A DNA stretch of 64,000 nt from Bradyrhizobium sp. (lineage in GTDB: Bacteria > Pseudomonadota > Alphaproteobacteria > Rhizobiales > Xanthobacteraceae), in assembly GCF_022844465.1 (NCBI RefSeq), contig NZ_JALHLP010000005.1, positions 202,046-266,045 of the forward strand, given 5' to 3'. Both the position numbers and the translations under genes were made by a program. This document shows positions 63,869-64,000 of the stretch, in pieces. Within the stretch, counting starts at the first letter, position 1, and every line of letters starts with the position of its first letter. Below the pieces are notes generated by a model. The model worked only from the letters and a program-made list of their open reading frames with translations, was not told where the DNA came from and made no database searches.

Positions 63869-64000
63869 TCAGCGCTGGGAGAGCCGGTTGAGCAGCGAGG
63901 CCGCATCCTGAAGCCGGCCGGCTTCGTAAATCAGTTGCTCGACATCCATCGAAATCGTCACGGCCTCCGTAAGGCTGCCGGCCTGCGCGCAGGCTTCAGC
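63869..64000 (-). CDS. C-terminal fragment of an unidentified gene (cut by window edge)
   Basis: The last 43 codons of a frame continuing beyond base 64000, ending VEQLIYEAGRLQDAASLLNR then LSQR. The frame is open to the window edge, and an internal ATG at codon 18 is an alternative start for a 26-residue peptide. It reads in the same direction as the cassette. No family is recognised from so short a piece. Confidence 0.55.
   Translation of the reverse strand, partial: AEACAQAGSLTEAVTISMDVEQLIYEAGRLQDAASLLNRLSQR

Larger units (their letters stand above)
51257..64000. mobile_element. Putative integrated island next to tRNA-Gln (partial)
   Basis: Right of the tRNA gene, four unusual cargo genes with AT-richer codon choice (about 51.6-61.3 kb) are followed by a serine recombinase, DUF2924 and DUF3489 cassette. 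These features together suggest horizontally acquired DNA. I find no repeat of the tRNA 3' end inside the window, and the far end is beyond it, so the limits and the integration site are inferred only. Confidence 0.55.

Noticed and set aside
1..64000. Insertion sequences or CRISPR arrays anywhere in the window
   Set aside because: No transposase gene is recognised and no series of regularly spaced direct repeats is seen; repeats found are single palindromic units.
51182..64000. Direct repeat of the tRNA-Gln 3' end as attR
   Set aside because: I searched by eye for TTCGATCCCTCCCGCC inside the region to 64000 and did not find a copy.

Overview
The window is high-GC alphaproteobacterial chromosome, most likely Bradyrhizobium or a close Nitrobacteraceae relative. 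This rests on gene content (single-chain indolepyruvate ferredoxin oxidoreductase, a dxs-tlyA-RumA-like methyltransferase run, xseB beside a histone-deacetylase-family gene, DUF1194 and DUF1499 proteins, TPR-adenylate cyclase) and on many intergenic palindromic repeats of the kind common in that genus. I ran no database search; family names come from motifs I recognise in the translations.

Layout. 0.2-8 kb holds a short-chain dehydrogenase plus a carboxymuconolactone-decarboxylase-like gene, divergent from the oxidoreductase, followed by an aldo/keto reductase, a thiolase and a small His-rich secreted protein. 8.2-20.1 kb is metabolism and transport: Tat-exported amidohydrolase, EamA exporter, aminotransferase, CPA2 antiporter, ribB with a degenerate RibA-like tail, gcdH, metallo-beta-lactamase-fold hydrolase, DUF1499 membrane protein and fatty-acyl-CoA ligase. 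20.2-27 kb has envelope and housekeeping genes: extensin-like protein, L,D-transpeptidase lipoprotein, CorA, SDR, pdxH, surface lipoprotein and a DnaJ-type chaperone. 27.2-36 kb contains an ECF sigma/anti-sigma pair, histidine phosphatase, aroC, a vapBC pair with its operator, GMC oxidoreductase, adenylate cyclase, clpS and a VWA protein. 36-43.2 kb is one long minus-strand array (HDAC family, xseB, alpha/beta hydrolase, dxs, tlyA, RumA-like). 43.3-50.9 kb holds a 5'-nucleotidase-like enzyme, crotonase, VOC dioxygenase, TPR-adenylate cyclase and a large acyl-CoA dehydrogenase.

A tRNA-Gln(UUG) gene at 51.2 kb marks a clear change. From about 51.6 to 61.4 kb the DNA looks distinctly more AT-rich in codon choice and carries four unusual genes: an HExxH metallopeptidase; a divergent CHAT-domain (caspase-like) protease with an intact His/Cys dyad; a 639-residue orphan; and a 1544-residue protein that joins a SERAC1-like serine hydrolase, a long helical TPR-like scaffold and a PIN-like nuclease region. 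The last two overlap and must be co-expressed. Beyond them lies a tightly overlapping cassette of large serine recombinase, DUF2924 and DUF3489 genes, with a further partial gene cut by the window edge. I interpret 51.3-64.0 kb as part of an integrated island whose cargo is a candidate, apparently undescribed, conflict/defence module combining several effector-type catalytic activities. The catalytic motifs are seen directly; the defence role is inference from domain types and context.

The rest of the window is ordinary chromosome. Its main non-coding interest is the density and arrangement of palindromic repeats, some of which supply stop codons or spurious start extensions to adjacent genes.
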